A stretch of 64,000 bases of DNA from an uncultured Aquimarina sp. (GCA_947502885.1 CANNBP010000006.1:186001-250000), one strand, 5' to 3'. Positions 39,382 through 49,625 are shown, counted from the first letter of the stretch. A program made the numbers and translations. The notes: generated by a model not told the origin, from the sequence alone.

Positions 39382-42300
39382 TTATATTGAGAAGTTTTCT
39401 ATTTCAACATCCTCTTTTCTCTTATTTTGATGAAGGCTAAGGATATTTTGAACTAAAGTAGCTTGCTCTTCTAAAGTCGCGTGTTGAAACAGATCATTTA
39501 TTGAAACTTTGATTCTAAATTCTCTAAATATCTGAGTAACTACCTTTGTTGCGCTTAAACTATGACCTCCTAGTTCAAAAAAGTTATCTAATACTCCTAT
39601 TTTTTCAATCTCTAACACTTTTTCCCATATTAAACATAGTTTTTTCTCTGTTTCGTTTCTTGGGTCTATAAATGGAGCTGATGTCCCCTTTAACTCCTGT
39701 TCTAAACTAGTTAAATGTTTTCTATCTACTTTTCCATTTGGTGTTAAAGGAATTTCTGAAATTGGTATAATCACATAAGGGATCATATATTCTGGTAGTT
39801 GTCTTCTTAACTCGGTAATAACTTCATTTGCACTAAAGTTTTCTTCAGAAGAGATTACATATGCAATCAGAAAAGTTTCTTGTTGTTGTTTTTTTGCTAT
39901 TACAATTGCTTCATCAATTGTTGGAATTTGATTTAATTGAGTTTCAATATCTCCTAGCTCTATTCTAAAGCCTCTAACTTTTACTTGATGATCGTTTCTT
40001 CCTAAAAATTCTATTTCTCCATTTTGATTCCATTTCCCTACATCCCCCGTTTCATATAAAAAGTCATCACCTATAAAAGGACTTGGTATAAATTTTTCTT
40101 TTGTTAAAATCTGATTTTGATAATACCCTTTTGCAAGCCCTTTACCACCGATGTAAATTCCTCCCTTTACACCCAATGGTACAGGTTTTAGAAAATCATC
40201 AAGTATATAAAAAGACGTATTGTTTATAGGTTTACCAATAGTGGTTGCCTCATTAAATGATTCTATCTTATGAGTACTCGACCAAATAGTTGTTTCTGTG
40301 GGACCATACATATTCCATAGTTCAGAACTATTTTCTATAAGTTCTTTGGCTAAAGCTTCACTTAATACATCTCCTCCACATAATAGCTTAAGATTTTTAC
40401 CTCCATTCCAATCTGCATGAAACAGCATTTGATAAAAGCTAGGAGTAGCTTGAATAATAGAAGGTTTTAAATTATTAAGTTTATCAATTATAGCAATCGG
40501 GTCAGCTAAAATACTTTGACTTGCGATATATACTGTAGCTCCGGAAATTAATGGTGCAAAAAACTCTAAAATCGAAATATCGAATGAATATGTTGTGACT
40601 GCAAATAAAGTATCTTGAGCAGTAATTCCTGGTTTTTCTATTATACTGGTCAAAAAATTGAGTAGTGAACCATGGCCTATTTCTACTCCTTTTGGTACAC
40701 CAGTTGATCCTGAAGTATATATAATATATGCTGTATCATTAGGGTTAACATTAATAGTAATATCACCTTTTAACTCTTTTGAATCTGTAATAATTTTTGA
40801 TAGACCTATTACAGATATATCATCGTTTCCTAGTAGAGTAAAGTCTTGATCACTAATTATCATATTAACCTTACTATCAATAAGTATATGTCTTAGTCGT
40901 TCCTCTGGGAAAGTAGGGTCTAATGGAATATATGATCTCCCAGATTTTAAAACCCCTAGTAAAACAGCAACCATTTGAACTGATCTATCCAAAATTAATG
41001 CTATAGGAGACCTATCGTTCTTTTCACAAAAATTAATCAAATTCAATGCGATTTGATCTGACAAAATATCCAGTTCTTTGTATGTATACTGATGTACTTC
41101 ATCTTTTAGAGCTATCTTTTCTGAAAAGCGTAATGCCTTATCTTTAAATAAATCTAGTACTGTTGTAAACGACGGTATTTCTCTAGAAGTACTATTAAAG
41201 TTTTCTAATTGTAATTGTTTTTCCTCTACTGGTAAACTGTCAATATCTTTAATTAACGTATTTGGATTTAAAATTGACTTTTCTAAGATATTCTTAAGAT
41301 GTGTAAACATTTGTTGTACGATGAACTCATCATAAATATCTGTATTATACTCCAGTAAAAGCTCTAAAGACTCACCTTCTATAAACTTAAAACTAATATC
41401 TAGTTTTGAAGTGCTATTTTTTAATTCGTAAGGCTCTACTTTTAAATCAATTAACTTTTCTGTATTGATATTATTTAACTGCTCATGGTTTTGTAAGACA
41501 ATCATCACATCAAACAATACAGATCTACTTACATCTCGGGGTAGTTTTAATTGACTAACCAATTCATCAAATGGATAACTCTGATGCTCGTATGCTTCTA
41601 CAAGGTTCCTCTTCTGCTCTAATAATAAATTCGAAAAGCTATCACTAGGCTTAAATGTTGTACGTATGGGTAACGTATTTAAATATACCCCTATTTGATC
41701 TTCTAAATCGGGGTGTTCCCTACCAGCAACTGGTGTACCTATAATTATATCATTTTGACCTGTGTATTTATTTAATAAAATATTTACACTAGTCATTAAA
41801 ACCATAAATAAGGTTACATCATTATCTTGTGCAAAGTTATTGAGTTGATCTAAGAATTGTTTTGAAAAACTACTCTTAATTTCGTTACCATTAAATGTTT
41901 GATTTACTGGCCTATTTCTAGAATATGGTAAATCTAATACTGGTAAATCTCCTTCAAACTTGGTTAACCAATATTTTTCTGCCTGTATATATTTTTTATC
42001 TTGTAATTGATGATTTAACCATACTGCGTAATCTTTATATTGTATGGTTAAACTAGAAAGGTCTATTTTGTTATTTTTTCTTAAACCATTATAAATCTTA
42101 ATGATTTCCGAAATCAAAACTTCTAGTGACCAACCATCTCCGATAATATGATGAATAGATAGAAAAAATATAAATTCTCTCTCTTTTAATTTAATAATTG
42201 CTGATGATAATAAAGGTCCTTTTTCTAAATTGAATGGACGCTTATTAATTTCATCTAAAAAATCGTTAACAATATTATTCTTGTTCTCATTATCACTAAA

Positions 42301-45300
42301 ATCTTCTTTTAAGATCTTAAAATTAATTGCGTCTACATTCTTTACATACTGTTTTACTTCTCCTTCTCCATCAATTTTAAAATATGTTCTTAAGATTTCA
42401 TGACGTGACAACAGTTTATTAAAAGCTTTTTCAAAAATAGAATGATCAAGATCTCCGACCATTTTTACTGCAGCTGGCATGTTGTATGCCGATTCTCCTC
42501 CTTCAAACTGAGACAATACCCAAATTCTTTTTTGAATAGGAGTTAATGGATATTCATCTCGTATTTTTGCCTTAGGAATTGGTTGAAAAGTCTCCTTTTG
42601 CAAATTATTGCTCAAAGCTTCAACATTAGGTGTATTAAAAAAATCTTGAAAGCTAATACGGCTACCTAATTTCTTATAAGTCTGATTGATCACCTGTGCC
42701 ATTAATAAACTATGGCCTCCTTTATCAAAGAAATTATCTGTTATTCCCAAATTCTTTTTTCCTAAAACGTCCTCCCAAATAGAAATCATAGTTCTTTCTA
42801 TATCAGTTTTAGGTTCTACTCGTTCTTTTTCTATTGTTAAATCATGACTCTTTGGGCTAGGTAAAGATTTTTTATCAACTTTACCATTACTGGTTAATGG
42901 CAAGCTAGACAGTTCTATAAAATAAGTAGGAATCATATATTGAGGGAGATGCCCTCTTAGATATTCTCGTAACTCATTAGTCTCAATAATCCCATCAGAT
43001 GTAAAATAAGTACAAATTACTTTTTTGTCATCTATTGTTTTTACAAGTACTACTGCTTCTTTGATTTCTGAATGTGTTAATAACGCTTGTTCTATTTCGC
43101 TTAACTCAATTCTATATCCCCTAATCTTTACTTGATCATCATTTCGACCTATATAAATAATACTTCCGTCGTTCCTCCAATACGATAAATCTCCAGTCTT
43201 ATATAGTTTTTGTCCCTTTTTAAATGGACTTTCTATAAACTTCTTCTTAGTTTCTTGGGGTAAATTAAGATAGCCTATTGCCAAATTTTCTCCTCCTATA
43301 TATAGTTCTCCATTAACTCCAATAGGAACAGGCTGTAATCCCTGATCCAGTATATATATATCTGTATTAGAAATTGGATAACCAATGGGAGCATAAGTTT
43401 CAATAGTATTATCGGCCCCAGACATCGTAAAGTATGTCACTACGTGTGTCTCTGATGGTCCATACTGATTATGTAGTTTTACTTGAGGGTTTATTTCTAA
43501 AAACTGGTGTAATGACTTATTTATGGTTAATTGTTCCCCAGATGAAACTATATGTTTTATACAATGACTATTTAATTTTTCTAAATCACCATGTGTAAAC
43601 AAACTACTTAGTGCAGCGTAAGGAAATGATAGTACTTCGATTTTGTTATCTACTATGTATGATGACAGCTTCAAGAAATCTAAACGTAGTTCATCTTCTA
43701 AAACGAATAATTGCCCTCCAAAAGATAGTATAAACCAACAATCATGTAAAGACATATCAAAGCTAAAAGAAGAATATTGTAAATATCTCAAACCAGCCTC
43801 TATTCCTGATCCTTCTAGGTCCCATTGAATCAAATTACTTAACGTTCTATGAGTTTGTACAACTCCTTTTGGGTTACCTGTAGATCCAGAGGTATAAACA
43901 ATAAATGATTTATCTTTTAATGAGTTAACAATATCAAGGTTTGATGTTGGATATATAGTTAAATCAAATTCATTAAGATCAACCTTCTTTTTTACTGCTA
44001 CTTTACGATTATCAAGTATATTCTTTTCAAGAAGTACAATCTCAATTTTTGCATCGTCTAGTATAAAATCTATACGCTTTTGAGGATAATTTGGATCAAT
44101 AGGCACATAGCATGCTCCAGATTTCATTACACCAACCATTGCAATTACACTTTCTTCTGATCTTTCTAATAATACCCCAATATTAGACTCTTTACCTACT
44201 CGAAGTACATTTCTTAAGTAATAAGCAAGTTGATTACTTCGGTCATTGACTTCTTTAAAAGTGAGATTTTTATTTGTAAAAATGACTGCAATATCATCTG
44301 GCGTTTTTTGTACTTGTTCTTCAAAAAAGCCAATTACGGTATTAGGCTTGTTTAAGGTTTCTGTTAAATTGAATTTTGTTATTAATTCTTTTTTTTCTTC
44401 TTTATTTATATAATCGACCTTTTGAATAGGTAGATTCGGCGTATTTAAACATTTCTCGATAAGATTTTCGAGATGAGAAAAAAGTCGCTGAATCAACTTA
44501 AGATCGTAAATATCGGTATTGTATTCAATAGTTAATTCTAACTCTTCTCCTTCAACAAAAATAAAACTGATATCAAACTGAGAAGTATTTCTCTTAAGAT
44601 TATAATTCTTAATTTCTAACCCTGAAACACTATTTTTTGAGTGCAGATCTAATAAGTTTTCTTGGTTTTGAAGCACTATCAAAACATCAAACAATGCAGA
44701 ACGACTTGTATCATGCTTTAAATTTAGCTCACTAACTAGTCTATCAAATGGGTATTCTTGATGCTGATAAGCCTCTAACAACATATTTTTTTGATACATT
44801 ACCATATCAAAGAAACTGCTATTTTCATCAATTTTTGTTCGTAAAGCTAAAGTATTTAAATAGAGCCCCAATTGATTTTCTAAATCAGAATGCTCTCTCC
44901 CCGCTATCGGTGTTCCAAGAATAATATCACTCTGTCCTGTATATCTAAACAATAAGGTATTAATCCCTGCCATTAAAGTCATGAATAGGGTAACATCCTT
45001 ATTCTTAGAAAATGTTTTTAATTTGTGTAAAAAGGTTTTAGAAAAGGTATTAGTAATTCTTTGCCCGTTATATGTTCTTACAATTGGTCTTGTTTTAAAA
45101 CTAGGAAGTTCTAACACAGGTAACTCGCCTTCAAATTGTTCTAACCAATACTTTTTACTCTCTTCAAATTCTTCTTTTTCTAGCCTTGTGTTCAACCAAA
45201 CAGAATAATCTTTATATTGAATGGGTAACTCTGGTAGTTTAACTTTTTCATTATTGATTAAGCCGTTATAATTTTGTACTATTTCAGATATAAAAACTTC

Positions 45301-48171
45301 TGTCGACCATCCATCTCCGATGATGTGATGCATAGACAAGAAAAACACATGTTTATTTTCTTCAATATTTATCAATGTAGCTCTTAATAAAGCTCCTTCT
45401 TCTAAGTTGTATTGAATATTATTTAGCTTTTCTAAATAATCATCTACATATTTTTTTTGATTATCTTTTGCACGAGCATCTATTAGTTCAATATCAAAAG
45501 TTAATTGATTTGACGGTTTAATAAACTGTCTGATGTTTCCATCATCATTAGTCTTAAAATTTGTTCTTAAAACTTCATGTCTATCTATAATTTGAAGAAA
45601 AGATTTCTTAAACAAAACAAAATCAATTTCTCCTTCAATAGAAACAGCTGTAGGCATATTATATGCTAAAGACCCTTCTTCTAGTTGACTTAATATCCAT
45701 AGTCTATTTTGTGATGGGGTAAGTGGGTATGATTCAGAAGAAGGGGATTGCAGTATTGAAATATGTTCTTTTCTTTCTAATCTCTTTACAATTCCAGTAA
45801 TTGTTGGGGCTTCAAAAAACTCCTTATAAGCTACACTTTTGCCCAGTTGCTTATGCATTTCTTTTATCACTTTTGAAACCATCAAACTATGCCCCCCCAT
45901 TTGAAAAAAGCTATCTGTAACTCCCACTCTATCCAACTGTAATGTTTTGTTCCAGATTTTTACTAAAATTTTTTCTTCTTCACTTTTAGGAGCTACATAT
46001 TCTGCTCTAATACTGTCATTATCGTTGATTTCTGGTAATACATCTCTATTAATTTTTCCATTTGGTGTTAAAGGCACTTTGTCAATTTCGACAAAATGAC
46101 TAGGAATCATATATGAAGGAATATTATTGACTAAATAGTCTCTAATTTCAATCTTATTCAAAGGTATATCACATACAACATAAGCTACTAACAACTTTTC
46201 TTTACCCTTTTCTTTTATTGTAACAACGGCTTGATTTATATCATCAGAATAGCAAGTTATTTGACTCTCTATTTCACCTAGCTCTATACGATGTCCTCTT
46301 AGCTTTATTTGCTTATCCTTTCTTCCTAAAAACTCTATATTACCATTTGGTAGCCATTTTGCTAAATCTCCCGTATCATACATACGTTCTCCTTTTACAA
46401 ATGGATCTTCGGTAAATTTTTCCTGAGTTTGCTCCTTTCTGTTTAAATAGCCATTAGCTACTCCTGATCCAGAAAGGTAAAGTTTTCCTACCCCACTTAT
46501 AGGTATATGTTGTAAATCTTCATTTAGGATATAAGCTTTTGTATTAGAGATAGGTTTGCCAACTGGAATTGATTTGTATTCTTTCCCTTCTACTAATCTA
46601 TATGCAGTACTATACGTAGTATCTTCTGATGGCCCATACAAATTTCGTACTTCTATACCTCTTGTCAATAATCTCTTAGCTAAATCTATAGGAAAAGGTT
46701 CACCTGCCAAGTTTACCACCTTAACATTTGCTAAATTATATCCTTCTTCTAAAATACTTCTCATACTAGAAGGAACAGTGTTTATCAATATTTTTTTGTC
46801 GATATCTAAGTAATCTCCAATACTTACGGCATTTTGTAATATTCGTACTTTTTTACCAACTGATAAAGTATAGAACATTTCGAATATTGAAAGATCAAAA
46901 CAATGTGACGTTGAAGCATAAACCACATCAAAATTGCTTTGATCAAATTCTTTCTGAGCCCAACTAAATAAAGCCACAGCATTTTGATGTGTGATAGCAA
47001 CTCCCTTAGGGTTCCCTGTTGTTCCCGATGTATAAATTACATATGCTAGATCTGTTGATTTTAATCTGGAAGCCTCAATATTTATTTTTGAATATTTGTT
47101 TTTTTGCTCTAGAAATTGATTTAATTTTTGATTATCAATAATCAATTTACAATCGCTGTCTTTTTCTATATATGAAACTCTTTCTTTAGGGTAGTTAGTA
47201 TCTATAGGTACATATGTCGCTCCAAGCTTAAGTACAGCAATTAGTGCAACGGGAAGCATTTCATTTCTATCAACTTTAACTCCTACAAAGTCATGCTCAG
47301 AAACACTATATTTCTCCTTTATATAATTCGTTAATTGGTTTGACTTTTCATTTAACTCTTTATACGAAATTTTCTTTTCATCAAAGACTAAAGCAATATT
47401 ATCAGGTGTTCTTTCTACTTGTTTTTCAAAAGATTGATGAATTGTCAAGTTCTTATCGTAAAATAGACCTGTATCATTAAAATCTAGAAATATTTGTTGT
47501 TTTTCTTCTTCTGAAAGAATAGGAACGTCTTTTAAAGATAAGTTTAAATACTCTTCAATATTAACTATAGATTTTTTAACATTTTGTGCAAAATGTTCCG
47601 CCAACGCATCATGAATAAAGTCAGTTGAATATGATACGTAGATTTCTATATCATTATTCTCATTTTCAAGTATGTTTAAACAAAAAGGAGAAGTATCTTG
47701 TCCATCTAAACTAGACCTAAAGGATATTGTAAAAGGTGAAAAGCTTGTTATTTTATTATTTAATTTCCTTTCTAATTCACTTATGTTATAATCTTTATAA
47801 CTTATTACTTCAATCGTCTCCTTTTTGACCTTTTGCAAATATGACTTAAGTGTTTCTGACTCATAGATTAAGTTTGAAAACACTAATGGTTTTTTATCAT
47901 TAATCCCTTTTAAATTAGCAACAGAGTTTATTATACCTTCATAATTCAAAAAATATTTTCTTAATAGTACAGAGTATGTCGCCAACACTATCGTAAAGCC
48001 TGCAATTGGTTGGTCTCCTGTTATTCGGTTAAAGGAAGAAGCCTCTTTACTTGGTATAATAATTCTATTTGTTTGACTTATACCCCTAGATATCCAAGGG
48101 GTAGCTTCGGTATCAACAAATTTTTGTATCCAAAAATTTTCTACAAGTTTGTTTTCAAGTTTTTCTATCAT
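39382..48171 (-). CDS. Three-module starter NRPS, C(half)-A-PCP-(C-A-PCP)x2, predicted Ala-X1-Gly
   Basis: This is the first synthetase in the operon and probably starts the chain. I prefer the ATG at 48171 (2929 residues); a GTG at 48213 would add 14. The first about 235 residues are only the C-terminal lobe of a condensation domain. There is no HHxxxDG motif and no docking domain, as fits a loading module. Complete modules follow, with HHIIGDG near 950 and 2010 and carriers with GGHSL near 760, 1820 and 2870. Codes are DLFNNALTYK (Ala), DMHSVSQVVK (unassigned; the surrounding QYGPSETHVV is of the proline-like A-domain clade) and DILQLGMIWK (Gly). The C-terminus is acidic and ends VEIENFSI, a candidate partner for the docking domain of the next protein. 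No epimerase is present. Confidence 0.96.
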   Translation of the reverse strand: MIEKLENKLVENFWIQKFVDTEATPWISRGISQTNRIIIPSKEASSFNRITGDQPIAGFTIVLATYSVLLRKYFLNYEGIINSVANLKGINDKKPLVFSNLIYESETLKSYLQKVKKETIEVISYKDYNISELERKLNNKITSFSPFTISFRSSLDGQDTSPFCLNILENENNDIEIYVSYSTDFIHDALAEHFAQNVKKSIVNIEEYLNLSLKDVPILSEEEKQQIFLDFNDTGLFYDKNLTIHQSFEKQVERTPDNIALVFDEKKISYKELNEKSNQLTNYIKEKYSVSEHDFVGVKVDRNEMLPVALIAVLKLGATYVPIDTNYPKERVSYIEKDSDCKLIIDNQKLNQFLEQKNKYSKINIEASRLKSTDLAYVIYTSGTTGNPKGVAITHQNAVALFSWAQKEFDQSNFDVVYASTSHCFDLSIFEMFYTLSVGKKVRILQNAVSIGDYLDIDKKILINTVPSSMRSILEEGYNLANVKVVNLAGEPFPIDLAKRLLTRGIEVRNLYGPSEDTTYSTAYRLVEGKEYKSIPVGKPISNTKAYILNEDLQHIPISGVGKLYLSGSGVANGYLNRKEQTQEKFTEDPFVKGERMYDTGDLAKWLPNGNIEFLGRKDKQIKLRGHRIELGEIESQITCYSDDINQAVVTIKEKGKEKLLVAYVVCDIPLNKIEIRDYLVNNIPSYMIPSHFVEIDKVPLTPNGKINRDVLPEINDNDSIRAEYVAPKSEEEKILVKIWNKTLQLDRVGVTDSFFQMGGHSLMVSKVIKEMHKQLGKSVAYKEFFEAPTITGIVKRLERKEHISILQSPSSESYPLTPSQNRLWILSQLEEGSLAYNMPTAVSIEGEIDFVLFKKSFLQIIDRHEVLRTNFKTNDDGNIRQFIKPSNQLTFDIELIDARAKDNQKKYVDDYLEKLNNIQYNLEEGALLRATLINIEENKHVFFLSMHHIIGDGWSTEVFISEIVQNYNGLINNEKVKLPELPIQYKDYSVWLNTRLEKEEFEESKKYWLEQFEGELPVLELPSFKTRPIVRTYNGQRITNTFSKTFLHKLKTFSKNKDVTLFMTLMAGINTLLFRYTGQSDIILGTPIAGREHSDLENQLGLYLNTLALRTKIDENSSFFDMVMYQKNMLLEAYQHQEYPFDRLVSELNLKHDTSRSALFDVLIVLQNQENLLDLHSKNSVSGLEIKNYNLKRNTSQFDISFIFVEGEELELTIEYNTDIYDLKLIQRLFSHLENLIEKCLNTPNLPIQKVDYINKEEKKELITKFNLTETLNKPNTVIGFFEEQVQKTPDDIAVIFTNKNLTFKEVNDRSNQLAYYLRNVLRVGKESNIGVLLERSEESVIAMVGVMKSGACYVPIDPNYPQKRIDFILDDAKIEIVLLEKNILDNRKVAVKKKVDLNEFDLTIYPTSNLDIVNSLKDKSFIVYTSGSTGNPKGVVQTHRTLSNLIQWDLEGSGIEAGLRYLQYSSFSFDMSLHDCWFILSFGGQLFVLEDELRLDFLKLSSYIVDNKIEVLSFPYAALSSLFTHGDLEKLNSHCIKHIVSSGEQLTINKSLHQFLEINPQVKLHNQYGPSETHVVTYFTMSGADNTIETYAPIGYPISNTDIYILDQGLQPVPIGVNGELYIGGENLAIGYLNLPQETKKKFIESPFKKGQKLYKTGDLSYWRNDGSIIYIGRNDDQVKIRGYRIELSEIEQALLTHSEIKEAVVLVKTIDDKKVICTYFTSDGIIETNELREYLRGHLPQYMIPTYFIELSSLPLTSNGKVDKKSLPSPKSHDLTIEKERVEPKTDIERTMISIWEDVLGKKNLGITDNFFDKGGHSLLMAQVINQTYKKLGSRISFQDFFNTPNVEALSNNLQKETFQPIPKAKIRDEYPLTPIQKRIWVLSQFEGGESAYNMPAAVKMVGDLDHSIFEKAFNKLLSRHEILRTYFKIDGEGEVKQYVKNVDAINFKILKEDFSDNENKNNIVNDFLDEINKRPFNLEKGPLLSSAIIKLKEREFIFFLSIHHIIGDGWSLEVLISEIIKIYNGLRKNNKIDLSSLTIQYKDYAVWLNHQLQDKKYIQAEKYWLTKFEGDLPVLDLPYSRNRPVNQTFNGNEIKSSFSKQFLDQLNNFAQDNDVTLFMVLMTSVNILLNKYTGQNDIIIGTPVAGREHPDLEDQIGVYLNTLPIRTTFKPSDSFSNLLLEQKRNLVEAYEHQSYPFDELVSQLKLPRDVSRSVLFDVMIVLQNHEQLNNINTEKLIDLKVEPYELKNSTSKLDISFKFIEGESLELLLEYNTDIYDEFIVQQMFTHLKNILEKSILNPNTLIKDIDSLPVEEKQLQLENFNSTSREIPSFTTVLDLFKDKALRFSEKIALKDEVHQYTYKELDILSDQIALNLINFCEKNDRSPIALILDRSVQMVAVLLGVLKSGRSYIPLDPTFPEERLRHILIDSKVNMIISDQDFTLLGNDDISVIGLSKIITDSKELKGDITINVNPNDTAYIIYTSGSTGVPKGVEIGHGSLLNFLTSIIEKPGITAQDTLFAVTTYSFDISILEFFAPLISGATVYIASQSILADPIAIIDKLNNLKPSIIQATPSFYQMLFHADWNGGKNLKLLCGGDVLSEALAKELIENSSELWNMYGPTETTIWSSTHKIESFNEATTIGKPINNTSFYILDDFLKPVPLGVKGGIYIGGKGLAKGYYQNQILTKEKFIPSPFIGDDFLYETGDVGKWNQNGEIEFLGRNDHQVKVRGFRIELGDIETQLNQIPTIDEAIVIAKKQQQETFLIAYVISSEENFSANEVITELRRQLPEYMIPYVIIPISEIPLTPNGKVDRKHLTSLEQELKGTSAPFIDPRNETEKKLCLIWEKVLEIEKIGVLDNFFELGGHSLSATKVVTQIFREFRIKVSINDLFQHATLEEQATLVQNILSLHQNKRKEDVEIENFSI

Positions 48172-48328
48172 CCTTGTTAATTTATTTTTTGTTCCAAAAA
48201 AGTTTTGACACACCGAAGCAGGTAAAACAATTCATATAAAAAGAATTTATTTACAACTGTTTTTAGGTTCTTCTTCTTAACAAAAAAGGTAATCCTATAA
48301 TTTATGAAGTACTATAATAAAGGTGGAA

Positions 48329-48913
48329 TTAAATTGCCAATGGAAGGTCTGACAAATAATATTCTGGAAGGGTGGCAAGAATGTTTTGTTGTATAGAACT
48401 GATTCTAACAATAATTTTATTTTTATTATTGATTTTTACAATTTCACAATCCAGACCGCAAAGGGCCCCTTCCTGAATTGTACGGATCTCTCCTACTCTT
48501 ATCAATTTCGAGTTATTTTCTATATCCTTAATATCATCTGACTCTAAAATAAACTTTATCCTTTTTATCTCATTATCTGATACAATAGCATACTCACTAC
48601 CAAAACGAATATAAGCACAGGCTCCGTTGGTATCTATTGCTGTATGAAAATCTCTTTTCGATTTGATATTAACAAAAACGTATGAAGAAAATAGAGGTTT
48701 CATTATCACTTTTTTCCTATCACTCCATTTTCTAATCGTTTTTACTAATGGAACATAGGCATTAATTTTGTTTTCTTGTAGAAGAGTTTCTACTTTTTTT
48801 TCTTGACAGGATTTTACGTATAGAACATACCATCCCGTTTTAAGAGGCTTATTCATAAAAATTGATTGATGAGTTATTAATAAATGAGAGGGGTTTCTCT
48901 TATAAGTAGACAT
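48329..48913 (-). CDS. Specialised NusG paralogue (UpxY/LoaP/RfaH-like antiterminator)
   Basis: This 194-residue protein has a NusG N-terminal domain (TGWYVLYVKSCQEKKVETLL, then YVPLVKTIRKWSDRKK and LFSSYVFVNI) and a short KOW-like end (VGEIRTIQEGALCGLDCEIVKIN). Such paralogues bind RNA polymerase at chosen operons and let it read through terminators; UpxY does so for Bacteroides capsule loci and LoaP for antibiotic clusters. The ATG at 48913 is the longest start. The Met at 48856 would give 175 residues, closer to the family's usual length. It is the first gene of the giant NRPS operon, 115-157 bases upstream of the first synthetase, so it most likely serves that 48-kb transcript. Its leader contains the AGGCGGAGCC element. 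Confidence 0.9.
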   Translation of the reverse strand: MSTYKRNPSHLLITHQSIFMNKPLKTGWYVLYVKSCQEKKVETLLQENKINAYVPLVKTIRKWSDRKKVIMKPLFSSYVFVNIKSKRDFHTAIDTNGACAYIRFGSEYAIVSDNEIKRIKFILESDDIKDIENNSKLIRVGEIRTIQEGALCGLDCEIVKINNKNKIIVRISSIQQNILATLPEYYLSDLPLAI

Positions 48914-48983
48914 AATGAATTGCTACTCAGGTGATGAATATTGATTGATTTAAATTAAAAAATATTGATTAGTTATTTTTTGA

Positions 48984-49013
48984 CAGGGCTCCGCCTCCTG
49001 CAATCACATTGCA
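48984..49013 (-). promoter_or_regulatory. Two-hairpin AGGCGGAGCC element, copy 1, in NusG-like gene leader
   Basis: On the minus strand a perfect hairpin TGCAAT-GTG-ATTGCA (49013-48999) runs into CAGGAGGCGGAGCCCTG (49000-48984). The core AGGCGGAGCC is shared with 25837-25846. The outer pair of the second hairpin changes in step between copies (CAA...TTG here becomes CAG...CTG), which supports a folded element. It lies 71 bases upstream of the longest NusG start. A role as recruitment or pause site for the antiterminator is inferred. Confidence 0.55.
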
Positions 49014-49166
49014 TATTTTCTTAATAAAAGGCGAAAAGAATCTCTAATTATTAAAAAAATAATAAAGATAAAAAACTGATTTGTACTCTGATTTTACGGT
49101 AAAAAATTAGAAATGATGATTAAACATTACAATAATTACACTCTTACCTCATTTTCGAGTACTCAA

Positions 49167-49174
49167 CAAATATA
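49167..49174 (-). promoter_or_regulatory. Candidate -7 box TATATTTG for the NRPS operon
   Basis: The minus strand carries TATATTTG, an exact match to the Bacteroidota -7 consensus TAnnTTTG. The nearest upstream TTG is 26 bases away, longer than the usual spacing, so the call is weak. It would give a leader of about 250 bases containing the two-hairpin element. Confidence 0.28.
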
Positions 49175-49625
49175 TGTTAGAACTAATTAATAAGTAACAT
49201 CAATACATACAAAAAAAGCACAAAAAACACAAATACCACAAAATCAAATAAATACACTAGTTATTTAATACTATTTTAACTTTTATTCAATTCAAAACTA
49301 TTCTTTATTCTATATTTTTTACGGCAAAACCACAACGTAATTTACGGTCCAACCACTGTGTATTTTCTTAAAAAAAATAGAGAATCCAAATCATTAAAAA
49401 AAAAATCAAATCAAGACATAAATTCCTATATCCTTATCAATAAAAATTTAATATTATTCAAATATTACTAAGGATTTATTTATTATTTAAGAAAAAACCT
49501 ACTCCTTACTTAATAAGTAACAAAATGTTTTTAATATAGCTCTAAAATCATGTAAAAAATAAAATTCGAATATTTTTTCTCTATAAATTTTTACTTTTTA
49601 TTTACTAAAATAAGCTACTTAAACA

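Larger units (their letters stand above)
48914..49625. other. Leader and promoter region of the NRPS operon
   Basis: This 712-base stretch between the ComM gene and the NusG-like gene is very AT-rich and has no credible gene. It holds the two-hairpin AGGCGGAGCC element (48984-49013) and one TATATTTG box on the minus strand (49174-49167). I see no strong terminator for the ComM gene in it. Confidence 0.6.

Noticed and set aside
26547..48171. Long repeated segments across the cluster that could look like a repeat array
   Set aside because: They are paralogous C, A and PCP domains of the NRPS modules, not CRISPR or tandem repeats.
1..48171. Epimerase or thioesterase domains
   Set aside because: Module spacing (about 1050-1080 residues each) leaves no room for an epimerase, and no GxSxG thioesterase follows any carrier; release must lie outside the window or use another route.
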